From Diphasiastrum complanatum (Eukaryota; Streptophyta; Lycopodiopsida; Lycopodiales; Lycopodiaceae), in NCBI GenBank assembly GCA_029204225.1, contig CM055099.1, forward strand, positions 69,233,349-69,297,348: a DNA stretch of 64,000 nt, written 5' to 3'. The stretch's first letter is position 1. Each line of letters opens with the position of its first letter. Under the pieces are notes generated by a model that did not search any database, was not told where the DNA came from, and was given only the letters and a program-made list of their open reading frames with translations. A program made the translations under genes and the position numbers. Below, in pieces: positions 11,339 to 22,808 of this stretch.

Positions 11339-13073
11339 CTATCCTCCTTTATGCTGATGACGACCAGAGAGGGTCTACAGCGACAGTTGGATTGCTTGCA
11401 TGAGTTTTATACCAGATGGGGCCTAGGGGTGAACATTGGGAAGACCAAGGTTATGGCCTTCAACACTTCGAGAGCATTCATGCAGCGACATGAGCTTACT
11501 TTGGGTGGGCAGGTTCTAGAGGTGGTCCCTTCCTATACATACCTGGGGGTCCTTTTCTCAGGTCCTACTTTTAGCATGAGACAGGCCGCTACCACTCGAC
11601 TGGGGAAGGGACATGCTTCCCTTCCTCAGATAGAGCGATTTTGCTTCCAGAAGTCCATCCAGGATGCTCGCAGTAAGTGTCGCATCTTTGATACCATTGT
11701 TACTCCCACAGCTTTATATGCGGCAGAGACATGGTGTACAGGTCTCCCTTCTTCACACTGGGCCAGTCTCTCACGATTACAGACCACCATGCTAGCTCGG
11801 TTGATTCGAGCGAAGCCTTCTGTTCCACATGAGATTCTCTTGGCTGAGTTTGCAGTTCCACCTATACAGATTGAGGCAGCTCTTCAGCTCATCACCTATA
11901 TAGAGGATACAGGCGTTACCAAAGAAAGACAGGCGATACATACAGGTTGCACTATCCTCTTCGTAGCGTCTTCATGATCAGGGCTACATGTTATCATCAT
12001 TCTCTCATGCCTCTCACCTCCTACTTGCATCATTTGGCATCTCCATCACAGAGCTCTCCTCAGGCACACATCAGTATATCAGACGCTTCCTCTATAGCAC
12101 ATATCTAGAGCGGACTTTTGTAAGCAGTTAGGGGTTAAGCCAGCTTTCTACCGGACTCATTTCTTGGAGCTAGATGCATCAGGGACCCCGGTCATGCCGC
12201 GCTACTTGGACTCGGGACTGTCACATTGCCTCAGATTCACATTGGGGCAGCTCAGGGTGTCCTCTCATCAACTAGCTATTGAGACTGGGAGGTTCCATGG
12301 TATTCCCAGAGAGGAGCAGATTTGCCAGATATGTTCTCTAGGTGAGGTGGAGTCTGAGGAGCACTTTATCTTTAGGTGCCCTATATATTATGAGATCAGA
12401 GGGCGATATTATTGCCTGTTCCGAGGAATGCCTATCACTCTACGCTCTCTCATAGCTTATGAGGACCCACGGTGTCGCTCTAATGGTACGCGAGATGTCC
12501 ATACTACGAAGAGATTTATACGAGACACCCCAACATTTTACCTCATAGCAATTGATTACTTCATTCTTTACTAGGCAAAGATCACGTGATTTAGTGCCTG
12601 AGGATGAGGATTATGATTATGACGATGACGAGGATGATGGCCGCTCTCATGCTCATAGAGATCAGAGACAGTGTACCTCCTACCATCATGTTACTACCAG
12701 GATTACCAGACATCCTACACAGAGGCGTACTACTACTATTACACATGTACGTGCTCATGCTCACAGACAACGCCGGCAGGCTCCAGCGCTTTCCCATTTT
12801 GTGGCTCACATCACATCTTTTTACAGCATCAGCACAACATCAGCAGCACAGCCTTGACATCCTATCATAGATACATATGATTACTATGCACACACTCTCG
12901 CATACGTGTCTATTTTAGTTTGCACTAGATGTTTTTCTTTATTATAGTTTGGAGACGTTTTTATACGCTCCCATGGTTACCACATACTTGACATGTACTT
13001 CATATATGCCTTTTGGCATGGAAAAGACATTAATAAAGCTTTCTCTCTCGCCCTCTCCCTCTCTCTCTCTCTC
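11339..13073 (+). mobile_element. LINE fragment S6, from RT YADD to 3' end
   Basis: It starts at the YADD codons (a short gap removes bases after TATGCTGATGAC) and continues with GVNIGKTKVMAFNTSRAF, SYTYLGVLFSGPTF, IRAKPSVPHEILLAEF and CQICSLGEVESEEHFIFRC. Frameshifts occur near 11900, 12120 and 12470. A run of Asp codons and His/Arg-rich sequence follows before the 3' UTR. The basal GTCTT arm of the 3' stem-loop is deleted; ATGCC/GGCAT remains at about 13007-13020. Closest to L and N. Confidence 0.85.
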
Positions 13074-13139
13074 CAGCGATGGTGATCCTCCCCTCCTAGT
13101 CCGCCCTCCTCCACCGCTCCTCCATCAGCGCCCTCCTCC

Positions 13140-14418
13140 ATGGCCCGTAAAACCAGGGGGAGCCCTTGCTCCCCCAACCCCCCCCCCCCCCCCCCCCCCC
13201 GCCCCCCTCCATCTCCTCCTACCTCATCCAGCGCTCCACCTGCTGCTGCCCTCCACCCTACCCCTGCCTCACCCGCTCCACCTGCTACCGCCCTCCCCCC
13301 TACTTTTGCCCCACCCGTTCCACCTGCTATCGCCCTCCAGCTCTCCCCCTCCACCCCACCTGCTGCCTCCGCCCCACCCAATGCCTCCACACCTGTTGCC
13401 TCCGCCCCACCTGATATCTCCCTTGTTGCCTCCGCCCCACCCACTGCCTCCGCACCTGCGGCCTCCACCCCACCTGTGGTCCCCGCCCCACCTGCTACCT
13501 CCGCCCCACCGGTTGCCACCCTCCATTCTACCTCCTCCGCCCCTGCTGCTGCCCTCTCTATTGTTCAAGAGCTTCCCCATACTGCTGTGCAGCAGGCGCC
13601 CCTTCCCTCGCCACACACTAACAGCCCCCCCCCCCCCTCTCCTCGCTTCCCACTCCGGCCCCCCTCCTTCATCTCCTGTCCCTTCCACTCCCATCCCTGC
13701 CAACGCTGCCCCGGACACTCCCTTTCTATCCCACGCAGATTACACGACCTCCAAATCCTTCGAAAAATTTTTAGCCTACTAATTGAAAGAGCTGAAAGTA
13801 GATGTACAAACCTTGAAACTGGAAATCATACATCTACGCACAGAGAACCAACAACTTCGGACAGAAATGGATAACAAGTGTGCTTCCCAGCCGCAAGCAG
13901 AGACAATGACGAAGTTACAAGACCTGGAACAGCAGTTGAGCCAACACAAAGAATCGACCAGAACATGGGCTTCTACTCTCACCAATGGTAAAGGTACCAA
14001 CCCACCTTGGACAGCCGATGGCGGAAGTAAGTCTGCCCCTCTTTCATCGTTCATTTCCACTACTCTTATGGAAGAAAAACTTCGAGATTCCAAGGCTCTC
14101 AATATTAGGGTACGAGGCATTGTTGATACCCAAAACGCCATTGAAGAAGCAAAAAGATTTCTATGTACCACCCTAGGACACAATGTAGAAGGTTTTGATA
14201 CAGCATGGCGCACCAAAAAAGACAGTACTACTTTGGTCCTCCGCTTTACATCACTTAGGTATCGTAAAGAAACCTTGCGGAAAAGAGCCAAGTTGAAAGA
14301 CACCAAGATCTTCATGGATGAAGCATTCCAAACCACCAAAGCTACTGGAAGACGAGTGATCTATCGAGATGGAGCTGTTCGGTACCTCAATGGTACTACA
14401 TCCGGAAACAGCCTATAG
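13140..14418 (+). pseudogene. LINE A ORF1, frameshifted
   Basis: The start is probably ATG 13140 (MARKTRGSP). A long Ala/Pro/Ser-rich region contains poly-C runs (about 13180-13201 and 13625-13637), where a frameshift must lie. The coiled coil follows (LKLEIIHLRTENQQLRTEMD, about 13815-13875), preceded by a stop at 13780-13782. The L1-ORF1p-like domain has LNIRVRGIVDTQ, GFDTAWR, RVIYRDGAVRY. The end is TAG 14416, before G. Confidence 0.8.
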
Positions 14419-14458
14419 GAAATTGGGGTCCCCGGGCTTGGGAGCATCCCGGGACCCC
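14416..14458 (+). promoter_or_regulatory. ORF1 UAG stop plus readthrough-like hairpin, copy A
   Basis: TAG 14416-14418, six nucleotides (GAAATT), then arms 14425-14436 (GGGGTCCCCGGG) and 14448-14458 (CCCGGGACCCC): 11 pairs with one bulged C and an 11-nt loop. Seventeen codons separate the TAG from the ORF2 motif region in the same frame, none of them AUG. Confidence 0.75.
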
Positions 14459-17400
14459 CTCCACACCACTTGCAGCTTGGAGTATGGAACTGCAACGGCA
14501 TACACTCACCATCCACGGCTCGAGATCTTACCGACTTTATCACAGATAGAGATATACTCTTCTTTATGGAGACACACGAGAGCCCAGAGCGAGGACTACC
14601 CACATTTGTAGGCTACAGATGGGATTCAGTTTACAGGACAGAGACGCGATCAGCGAGTGGCAGAGGTTCAGGTGGAGTGGCATGTCTTTATCGGGAGTCA
14701 TTACAGTCAGCGATAGAGTTTATCCGACATGATGGACAGGCACGACACATATGGGTTCACATTACTGGACGAGCTATTGGTTTGGATAGGGATCTCTTCA
14801 TTGCTGCCTGCTACTTTCCTCCAGAGTCTTCCTCCTTTGCGGACAGATCAGGTTCTCCCTATGTTGATCTTTCAGCAGACATTGTCATATTCACAGATCG
14901 GGGTTATGTCCTTCTCACTGGCGACTTTAATGCCAGGACTGTTACCAGACAGGTGGATTTTCATGACACGGATGACATCTTACGTACACGAGCTATTGAT
15001 TGCAAGGACATTGGTATCACTAGGACCTCAGAGGACGAGATGGGCCCTATCACGAGCTATGGAGAGTACCTTTTACAGATGGGTGAAGCTCACGAGTTGG
15101 CCATTTATAATGGCTTAGCTTGTTGGCCACATTCTGGCAGATTCACTTGCCACCCACACAGTGGAGGACATAGTGTCGTCGACTATCTCATGGGGTCACC
15201 AGTTTTTATCCCACTCCTGTCCGATTTCCAGATTCTTCACACCACCCTATCCGATCACTCCTTTCTATCTTTCAGTATGGGCTCCATCCCGACCCTCCAA
15301 CCACCCATTACTCCACTCATCTCCCGCGCACCCAAGTACACTTTTGATCATTCCCACATCCAAACATATCAGGAGGCCGTCAACTCATTTCTTCGTCGTT
15401 TCCCACACCACGCACCATTAGAAACACAAGCTACCTTCCTTACCACTTCACTCCATAATGCTGCATCATCTTCCTTTTCCTCCAAGCCACATCGACGTCC
15501 ACCCACTTCGTCACACCCCATCCGACCTCCCCGGTTTGACGCCAAATGTCGTTTCCTTCATCTCCAAGTCACCCAAGCTAGACTTCATAACACACATTTT
15601 CTCCATGCAGCTCGTCGATCTCTCCATCACACCCTCCGCCGGAAGAAACGAGTGTATGAAACCCAAAAAGGGGAAAAGCCTAGTCGATTCCCTTTGTAGT
15701 TCCTCCACTGGCGCCTTCTAGAGGAAATTCATTCCCCGTACCCCACCTCCCCCCCTCACTGACCTTCATACTTGGACTATATACGCCACTACCCTATATA
15801 CTGTACCCACAGACACACCCATCTCCATCTCTCCCCGGCCGACTACCTTCACGTTCTTCACCTCGGACATGGTCTTGACGGCCATTAAGAGACTGAAAAC
15901 CCGTCGCCCGGGATATTGATGACCTCGAATCCGAGCTTCTAATCCATGCTGCAGACACATTATCACCTACCCTAGCCACCTTGCTCAATCGAGCAGTTGT
16001 CTCCGGCTTCCCTTCCTCCTGGTGTACCAACATCATCCATCCCATTCACAAAACTGGTGACCCCATGGACCCTGGTAACTATCGCACCATTATGGTTGGG
16101 CACATCATTGCTAAGTTATACGGCACCATCCTCCAGTCAGCAGTCAGTTCTGAGGCAGAGTCCAGGCGATTACATGCATTGGGCCAAGCGGGTTTCAGAG
16201 CACACTACTCCACTACAGATCATATCTTCACTCTTCGGGCCATTATTGAGGAAGCTAGACACAGGAAAGAGCGGGTCTACTGTTGTTTTGTTGACTTCAG
16301 GAAAGACTTCGACTCTGTTCCACGTTCCCTCCTCATCCAACGGCTTCGTGATCTCAGCTTTTCTACTGACACGATCTTGGCAGTGATGGCACTATATGAG
16401 AGAGTCCTTGGTTGTTTTCGGAGTGACATCGGCATCTCAGATCATATCTGGAGCACTATTGGTGTTAAACAGGGTTGTTCTCTATCTCCAACCCTGTTTG
16501 GGCTATATATCGATGAGCTTGAGAGAGTCATTGAGGGATGTGGTGGCACAGGTTGCAGACTGGGGAGTATCTTGATTGCTATACTTTTATATGCAGATGA
16601 CGTGGTTCTCCTATCTTCTACCAAAGAGGGATTACAGCAACAACTCGAAAGCCTTCATGATTTCTGCAGTAGATGGGGACTAGGGGTTAACATATTGAAA
16701 ACCAAAGTTATGGTTTTCAACACATCGAGAGCTTTTATGCAGCGCCAGGAACTCACCTTCGACAGGCAGCCCTTGGAGGTTGTATCTTCCTAAACTTACC
16801 TTGGCGTACTCTTTACATGCCCTATCTTTGGTATGCGAAAGACAACTTCCGCCAGACTTGGAAAGGGCCACGCGTCACTTGTCCAGTTAGAGCGTTTCTG
16901 TTTCAGACGGTTTATTTGGGATGACCCAAGTAAATGCCAGCTTTTTGACACTCTCGTTACACCCACAGCCCTATATGCAGCAGAAGTATGGTGTACGGGT
17001 CTTACATCATCGGATTGGGCCCATATTTCACGACTGCAGGTTCTCATATTATCCCGGATGATACGGGCTAAGCCATCCGTCCCACACCAGATTATACTGA
17101 CAGAGTTCTCGGTTCCACCCATACAACTATCCGCCATCTTCCAGCTTATCCTATATATCCAGCGTGTCATGTTGTTATCCACAGACGAGCAGAGATACAT
17201 ACAGATGGCACTCGCTTCATCACGACACCTTTATGACTGGGGACATCAACTATCATGGTTCTCTCAGGCCTCCCAGCTATTGGACACACTTGGCATATCT
17301 ATCACAGACCTTCCATCAGGCACCCATGAGTACATCAGACGCTTTCTTTATAGAGTATATCTGAGATGGACATGGCAGGGGCAGCTCGGGGTCAAACCCG

Positions 17401-17927
17401 ACTATTACAGGACACACTTTCTGGAGCTAGACACAGCAGGACTTCCAGTTTTGCCACACTACCTCACCTCAGGACTGCCTCACGGGCTTCGGTTTCTGTT
17501 GGGCCAATTTTGAGTATCTTCACATGAGTTGGCTATTGAGACTGGACGCTTCCAGTGCACCCCGTGAGAGGAGCGGATTTGCCAGTTGTGCTCATTAGCT
17601 ATGGTCGAGTCAGAGGAGCACTTCCTTTTCACATGTCCAGTTTACTATGAGATCAGAGGGCGATATCATTGCCTTTTTCGTCAGACACATGTTACACTGC
17701 GGTCCCTTATCTCATACGAGGACCCCCGTTGTGTGGCACTTATGCTCCGTGAGATGTCCCTCTTACGACAGGACCTATGTCAGGCAGTTCAGCATACTTA
17801 CCCAGTCACCCAGTCCCAGATTACATCCTTCTTCTCACGCAGGAGATCACGTTCTGATGCGGACATGACTGACAGCGATTGCGACGACATTCCCAGACCC
17901 AAGACGCAGAGACGACGTACCACCTAG
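14419..17927 (+). pseudogene. LINE A ORF2, broken (endonuclease and RT)
   Basis: The frame is open to 15699. Endonuclease motifs: WNCNG, METHE, GDFNA (about 14922), GGHSVVDYLMGS, SDHSF. RT: NYRTIMVGH, QAGFRAHYST, CCFVDFRKDFDSVPR, GVKQGCSLSPTLFGLYIDEL, LLYADDVVLL (about 16590). C-terminus: CQLCSLAMVESEEHFLFTC and YYEIRGRYHCLF. Lesions: frameshift near 15690, Trp-to-stop at 15719, frameshift near 15905, stop near 16792, and a break near 17510-17575. The catalytic DD pair is kept. Confidence 0.9.
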
Positions 17928-18245
17928 CCTCAAGCGACCATGACAGTTACACGTCCCACCAGGCCTCCTAGACAGAGACGCACTACATATGCTCATACTC
18001 ATCGACGACGCCAGCATGTTCCAGCGCTTACTGATGTTACAGCTCGCATTACATCCTTCTACAGCATCAGCACAGCCCTAACTTCTTGACATGGATACAT
18101 ATGATTTTCATGCACAGGCTTTTTCATTTATGTATTTCATTTATGTATTTATCTTAGCCTGTACTAGATGTTTTTTCTTTATTACAGCATTGGAGATGCT
18201 TTAGCCGCTCTCCTAGTTACCACATACTTGACATGTACTATTTTT

Positions 18246-18275
18246 GTCTTATATGCCTTTTGGCATGGAAAAGAC
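18246..18275 (+). promoter_or_regulatory. LINE 3' stem-loop, copy A
   Basis: GTCTT/AAGAC basal stem and ATGCC/GGCAT apical stem; ATTAATAAAG follows. Confidence 0.75.
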
Positions 18276-18308
18276 ATTAATAAAGCTTTCTTCTTTCTTT
18301 CTCTCTCT

Positions 18309-18453
18309 AGATGTTTTTATTTTGTACTGGATGTTTTCTTTATTACAGTTTTGGAGACGTTTTACACGCTCCCATGGTTAGTTACCACATACTTGACATG
18401 TACTTCATTAGTCTTATATGCCTTTTGGCATGGAAAAGACATTAATAAAGCTT

Positions 18454-18491
<38 letters not shown>
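18309..18491 (+). mobile_element. Tail-only LINE copy (about 180 bp)
   Basis: Only the last part of an A/C-type 3' UTR is present: the upstream hairpin GGAG...CTCC, the TTGACATGTACTT box, the stem-loop at 18411-18440, AATAAAGC and (CT)n at 18452-18491. It follows the tail of copy A directly. It is either an extreme 5' truncation or a duplication of the tail. Confidence 0.8.
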
Positions 18492-18494
<3 letters not shown>

Positions 18495-19144
18495 CTTTCT
18501 CCATTTTGCACACTCCTGCATTTTTGTTCCTATTGTCCCTACTCATTCTTGCATCCTTATTTTTATGCTGAGTTGCAGCGGATCGCGATCCGCTGGAAAA
18601 ACGATCCGGATCGTGCGATCCAGATCGCCAGCGATCCGGGACCAGAAACTCAGTCCCGGATCGCAAAAAAATTTGCAAATTTTTTTTTCATTGTGGAGGG
18701 ATCCCCACAGCTAGTTGCAATAAATGACCAATGAATAGCAGAAATACTGATGAAGCAGATACAAATGAAATGATTAGCCAATGTTATATCTGCAAATCCG
18801 TATCTGCAAAAACAATTTGCTTCAGTATCTGATTGAAGTGACTAGCAGATATTGGGGATTAACTATCTGAAATCAAGCAATAGAACTGCTCTTTTGAAAT
18901 CCTTTCACATGATACCCATATTGGCAGGTTTGAAAAAAAAACAAAAAAAAAATGCGTTCCGGGAAACCCTAATGGGAAATCCCGGATCGCGTTCCGGAAC
19001 GTGGCCTGCATCTTTGTTTTTATGGAAACCTATCTCGGGTTAACCTTGAATCCCGTTTTTTTTCTCAGTACCAGAAGGAAGTACATTCAAACTACATATT
19101 CAAGGGCTAATGCTGAGAAACATAAGGACAGGTAAGAGGTATAC
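18492..19144 (+). repeat. Intron with palindrome-rich insertion and 17-bp direct repeats
   Basis: Near-identical 17-bp direct repeats (18551-18567 and 19008-19024; two mismatches) bracket about 440 bp. Inside are a 16-bp perfect palindrome (18579-18594, GCGGATCGCGATCCGC), a 12-bp inverted repeat with 10-bp loop (GCGATCCGGGAC/GTCCCGGATCGC, about 18630-18663) and CGTTCCGGAACG near 18990. This may be a non-autonomous element with a target duplication. No coding sequence is seen. Confidence 0.45.
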
Positions 19145-19807
19145 CTGAAGAATACTTGAATGATAAGTATCATTTGCTGAGATAACTTGCCAAAGTGCTG
19201 CATTCATCAGGCTCACAAGACTACTTGCAAACTCTTGTTCATTTGAGTTTGCTAACTGATCAATTGTTGCATCACTATCAGATAGGCTTGTATAGGTATT
19301 TTCTGAGCTAAACCCTACCCTCTCATATTGTGACAGCAATCGCTCTAAAACCAATACAAAACCCTGTCGAATAGAAGGATCTGGTGATTTTAGCAAACCA
19401 CATAGCAATCTTACTGCTGGGGACACAGAAGCTAGGAGTTTGGTGTCACTTGAGTCAGCAGAAGATTTTTCCAGCAAATCAAATTGCTGTTGCAATGAAT
19501 GTGCACTTAGTGGTCCAGTCTCTTTCAAACTTGCTCTCTCAAACTCTGAACTGAAAAGTTTTATTAACCATAAATAACCATGACTACGGCAATTCGGTTG
19601 CGAAGAGTGCAGTAGTGCATGCAATGTTGCCCATCCATGAACCATATTGCTGGACTCAAATGTAGATGGAGCTGTGGAGTCGTAGTCCACCATCCGAGTG
19701 ATTTCATCAGAAAGTGACATCTTTGATGCCAAGTCTTGGAATTCATCATCAAGAGACGTATGCTTAGCTACCAGCACATCCAACAAGCCTGTAATCTCTT
19801 CTAGTAA
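19145..19807 (-). CDS. Host gene exon 9 of the window (longest exon)
   Basis: This 663-bp exon (221 codons) has acceptor TGTGCAG|T and donor CAG|GTATAC, both phase 0. Recognisable segments are HTSLDDEFQDL, GWATLHALLHSSQPNCRSHG, YLWLIKLFSSEFE, LLCGLLKSPDPSIRQGFVLV and LERLLSQYE. The last two look like ARM/HEAT-type helix pairs. The remaining C-terminus must be encoded to the left. No continuing exon is visible before LINE cluster 1 begins at 18491, so cluster 1 probably fills the next intron and extends past the window edge. Confidence 0.9.
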
Positions 19808-20677
19808 CTGCACACAGAATATATTATTAGCCTTGATATGTTCAAACTCACTAGAAAATTTAAATATCAGCTTTCTTTCAGCATAAAATCAACCACTCTG
19901 TATTGACTGAGACCATTTACAGCCAATTACAGTCATTTCTTCACTCTTGCAGCTTATAGTTTAAAACTTAAATCAATTTGCTCATCCTTAATTCTCGTCC
20001 ACCACCTATTTTCCAAGCATACATAAGTGCTTTTTTGCTTCAAAAAATTCAAAACAACTGATCAAAGATTGACATACTCCCTAGCAAAGTTTCACACCCT
20101 TAAGAATAGGGCACAATAGTTCAAAAGTCTAAAACATGAAACGGATCCCATATCCTAGATCAACTGAGTTATTACAAAAATCTAGCACCAGATTGCAATA
20201 TACCAAGAAGGAAAACATTTTGCATACGAAACATAATGTGCTTCATTTTGAATCTGCATAAATTAGGACATATAATAATTGAAAGGAAAAACACATTCAG
20301 AACAAACCTTATCCCTATAGATAATACATGCGATCTCAAAAAGAATGGTTTGACAGGCCACATGCAGTGCCATTGATGATCAATCCTACTCTTGATATTT
20401 CCCTTGAGAGAATATGCTACTACATACAAAAAGAGATTTTTATTAATGATTTTTCCCACTCTTACTGTTTCCCTCGCAAAAAGTTGATAATATATTTTTT
20501 AGCTTGATTTCTGCAGGTTCACAGAGTATGTATACAGCCCAACAGAGAGCTCCTCCATTGTTCAACTACCGATCTCAGTCCATCATAACAAGTCAGCCTT
20601 TACAAATTTCCTCCAGATGCAAATGCTTATCAGAATTCAAAAATGGTAGAGTAATTTGACATTCTATTAGAACATAC
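19808..20677. other. Host intron, no element recognised
   Basis: AT-rich sequence between two exons. No open reading frame or repeat that I can support. Confidence 0.6.
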
Positions 20678-20953
20678 CATCACATTGAGCCGACCGCTTA
20701 CAATATCTCGTGCAAAGGCTTTAATAATGGACTTGGCCAAAGCATCACTAACTTGCAAATTGTCTCTAAGGGCAACAGAGATCGCCTCAGGTGCCTCTGC
20801 CATAACAAGAACGGTTGCAATAGCCTGAATTTCATCGTTGCTAGAATGTGGCTTCCCAGCAACAGTAGCTTTATGCTTAAGTTGCGCTAAAACATAGTCA
20901 AATATCAGCACAAACAGATTGTGCTTGGCCTCCATAGAATTCACTGCCGCATA
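20678..20953 (-). CDS. Host gene exon 8 of the window
   Basis: This 276-bp exon (92 codons) has acceptor TGATGCAG|T and donor ATG|GTATGT, both phase 0. The peptide contains HNLFVLIFDYVLAQLKHKAT, then EIQAIATVLVMAEAPEAISV and SGRLNVM. 'LFDYVL..I' and 'LA.APEA' motifs sit at the same spacing in the plant family I recall. No broken codons are seen. Confidence 0.9.
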
Positions 20954-21124
20954 CTGCATCAACAACAAACTTAGCTTATAAAAACGTAAATGTTGTTACA
21001 ATCTATCAGAAATCAAAAATCACGAATCAATACTTATTTATGGCCGACTGTGCAGTAAACATTCCACAACAGGATAATTCTCTGATAGCTAACAGATCCT
21101 CTCATGCCAGAAAAAGTCTTCAGA

Positions 21125-21650
21125 AGTCAGCTTCCATTTCTATGGAGTTGTGTATCCCTGAGATGCACATCAAATCTAATTTGGGTTCAGTTTTTAGTTC
21201 AAAGTTGTGCACAAAGCTCTTCTTTAAAACAGTAACTCTTTTCTTTGCACATACAGATGCTCTAGGACTGGGGATTTTGATTTTCTACCTTTACTCGTTA
21301 TGCATATCATTTTGAATGTCAAAAACATTTGAAAGTTGTCACTGTATTTCTCAGGTTCAATTTTAATTTGTTTGTATGATTAATTCTAGTCAGCTTCCAT
21401 TTCTATGGAATTGTTCAACCCTGAGAGAGACATCAAATTTAATTTGGGTTGAGTTTTTTGCTCAAAGTTCTGCAAACAGCTCTTCTTTAAGACAGTAAGC
21501 TCCGTTCTTTGCACAAACAGATGCTCTATCACTGGAGGTTTTGGTTTTCTACCTTTACTCATCATGCATATCATTTTGAATATCAAAAAAACTTGAAAGT
21601 TGTTAATCTACTTCTCGGATTGAGTTCTCCTTTGTTTGTATAAAGAATTC
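21125..21650. repeat. Imperfect tandem duplication in a host intron, period about 263 bp
   Basis: Copy 1 (21125-21387) and copy 2 (21388-21650) share CAGCTTCCATTTCTATGGA, CTCTTCTTTAA, TCTACCTTTACTC and CATATCATTTTGAAT in order. They differ by scattered substitutions, so the duplication is not recent. It lies in the 1.1-kb intron between exons 8 and 7. Confidence 0.75.
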
Positions 21651-22053
21651 TAGCAGGTTCCATGTTTTAAAAAGATTAACTTACCAGCTGAAATGCTTAC
21701 CATAACTTTAACTTTGAAAAATGATCAAGATGAAGACAGGCAAAATTGAAAAATATTATGAGGTGGGTACAGAGTTAGCTCAGGAAGGACAATATCATGT
21801 GACAACGTGTGCATAGTTTCTGGAACCAGCAGGGAGGTTGATAAATACGCTCTACTACAAGAACTCTTATACAGAGACTCCCAATCACTCCAGTCTCCTT
21901 CCAATTTTTTGGCACCTCACAATCTAAAACATTTAAGAACCTTCAAGTCTCTTAGCTCATCTTCATACATTCTATTGTAGATACAAAGAATATCTGCTAA
22001 AAATCTTCATTTAACCCCAGAGTCAAGACTAGCAAAGAAAAAAAAAAGTATAC

Positions 22054-22245
22054 CTCAATACATATTGCTTCAATGCCTCCCATCATCTCAAGCTTGTCTA
22101 AATCAAGAACAGCTTCTTCAAAAAAAGAATCTTCTCCAGATATTGTATAACTGAACAACATATTCGAAGCTATTTGAACCAATCTACAGTGTATTTCTTC
22201 AGCCCAAGCATTTTGTCGACTAACTTCCAGCAGTGATTTCAAAAC
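22054..22245 (-). CDS. Host gene exon 7 of the window
   Basis: This 192-bp exon (64 codons) has acceptor GATGCAG|G and donor GAG|GTATAC, both phase 0. The peptide starts VLKSLLEVSRQNAWAEEIHC and ends LEMMGGIEAICIE. The surrounding introns (366 bp and 1.1 kb) contain no LINE copies. It continues the alpha-helical repeat character of exons 5-9. Confidence 0.9.
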
Positions 22246-22610
22246 CTGCATCCATAGCATGATGGTGTCCAGAATCTAGAATTAGTATTCTAGAAGACTC
22301 TGGATCAATGACAAGAAAGCCTACCCAGCTCTCACTGGCAAGAATAAAACTTGCAAACGGCTTAAATTTCAAAAGCTTAGATTATATCTCCATATTAAAG
22401 AAAACTGGCAAGAACTGTAGTGAATTGTGTAATACGACCAAAGCATGTCCATAAAACTATAAAATTGAACATATCAATTGGACAGTTACAGGGAACCAAT
22501 GATTAACCTGCTATAATTCTAAAAGCTATGAGAATAGATCTGTGGCTACAAATGGAATAATCATCTAAAAGTCACACAAAATCATGCAGGGAAAAACAAG
22601 AAAATCTCAC

Positions 22611-22721
22611 CCGAATGTCAACTCCCCTCAAACCTCTCCTCCGGATTCTCCCTCTATCACAGATCAGATAAAATAAGCTGCTTAATGCAGCTGCCCAAAC
22701 TCCCTCCTCCTGTTCTTCAAC
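22611..22721 (-). CDS. Host gene exon 6 of the window
   Basis: This 111-bp exon encodes VEEQEEGVWAAALSSLFYLI followed by CDRGRIRRRGLRGVDIR. The acceptor is CATTGCAG|G and the donor CGG|GTGAGA; both ends are phase 0. The 'YLICDRGRIRR' core is characteristic of the family as I recall it. The acceptor lies only about 36 bp from the (CT)n tract that starts LINE cluster 2, so the retroelement array begins almost at the splice site without destroying it. Confidence 0.9.
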
Positions 22722-22757
22722 CTGCAATGAGACTTTCAGATTAGAAAACACAGATAT

Positions 22758-22805
<48 letters not shown>
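22758..22805 (+). repeat. (CT)n at the start of LINE cluster 2
   Basis: The tract lies 36 bp from the host exon 6 acceptor, between host intron sequence and the 5'-truncated LINE E. It may be the original insertion target. Confidence 0.85.

Positions 22806-22808
<3 letters not shown>

Larger units (their letters stand above)
13074..18308 (+). mobile_element. Full-length LINE, copy A (decayed)
   Basis: About 5.2 kb: leader, ORF1, the UAG/hairpin junction, ORF2, 3' UTR with both hairpins and a short (CTTT)n tail. It starts right after the CT tract of S6. Fewer lesions than copy C, more than B1/B2. The sequence is AT-poorer in its leader and has several poly-C runs. Confidence 0.9.

Noticed and set aside
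13182-13201. Poly-C tracts as a slippery frameshifting signal linking ORFs
   Set aside because: They lie in the N-terminal low-complexity part of ORF1, vary between copies, and are absent from intact B2. They look like mutation hot spots.
14425-14470. The GSIPGP/GSTPGP peptide after the ORF1 stop looked like a 2A self-cleaving peptide
   Set aside because: The 2A core needs NPGP with an upstream DxE; here the Asn is absent, and family B reads YPRSP. The peptide lies after a stop codon, and the RNA hairpin explains its conservation better.
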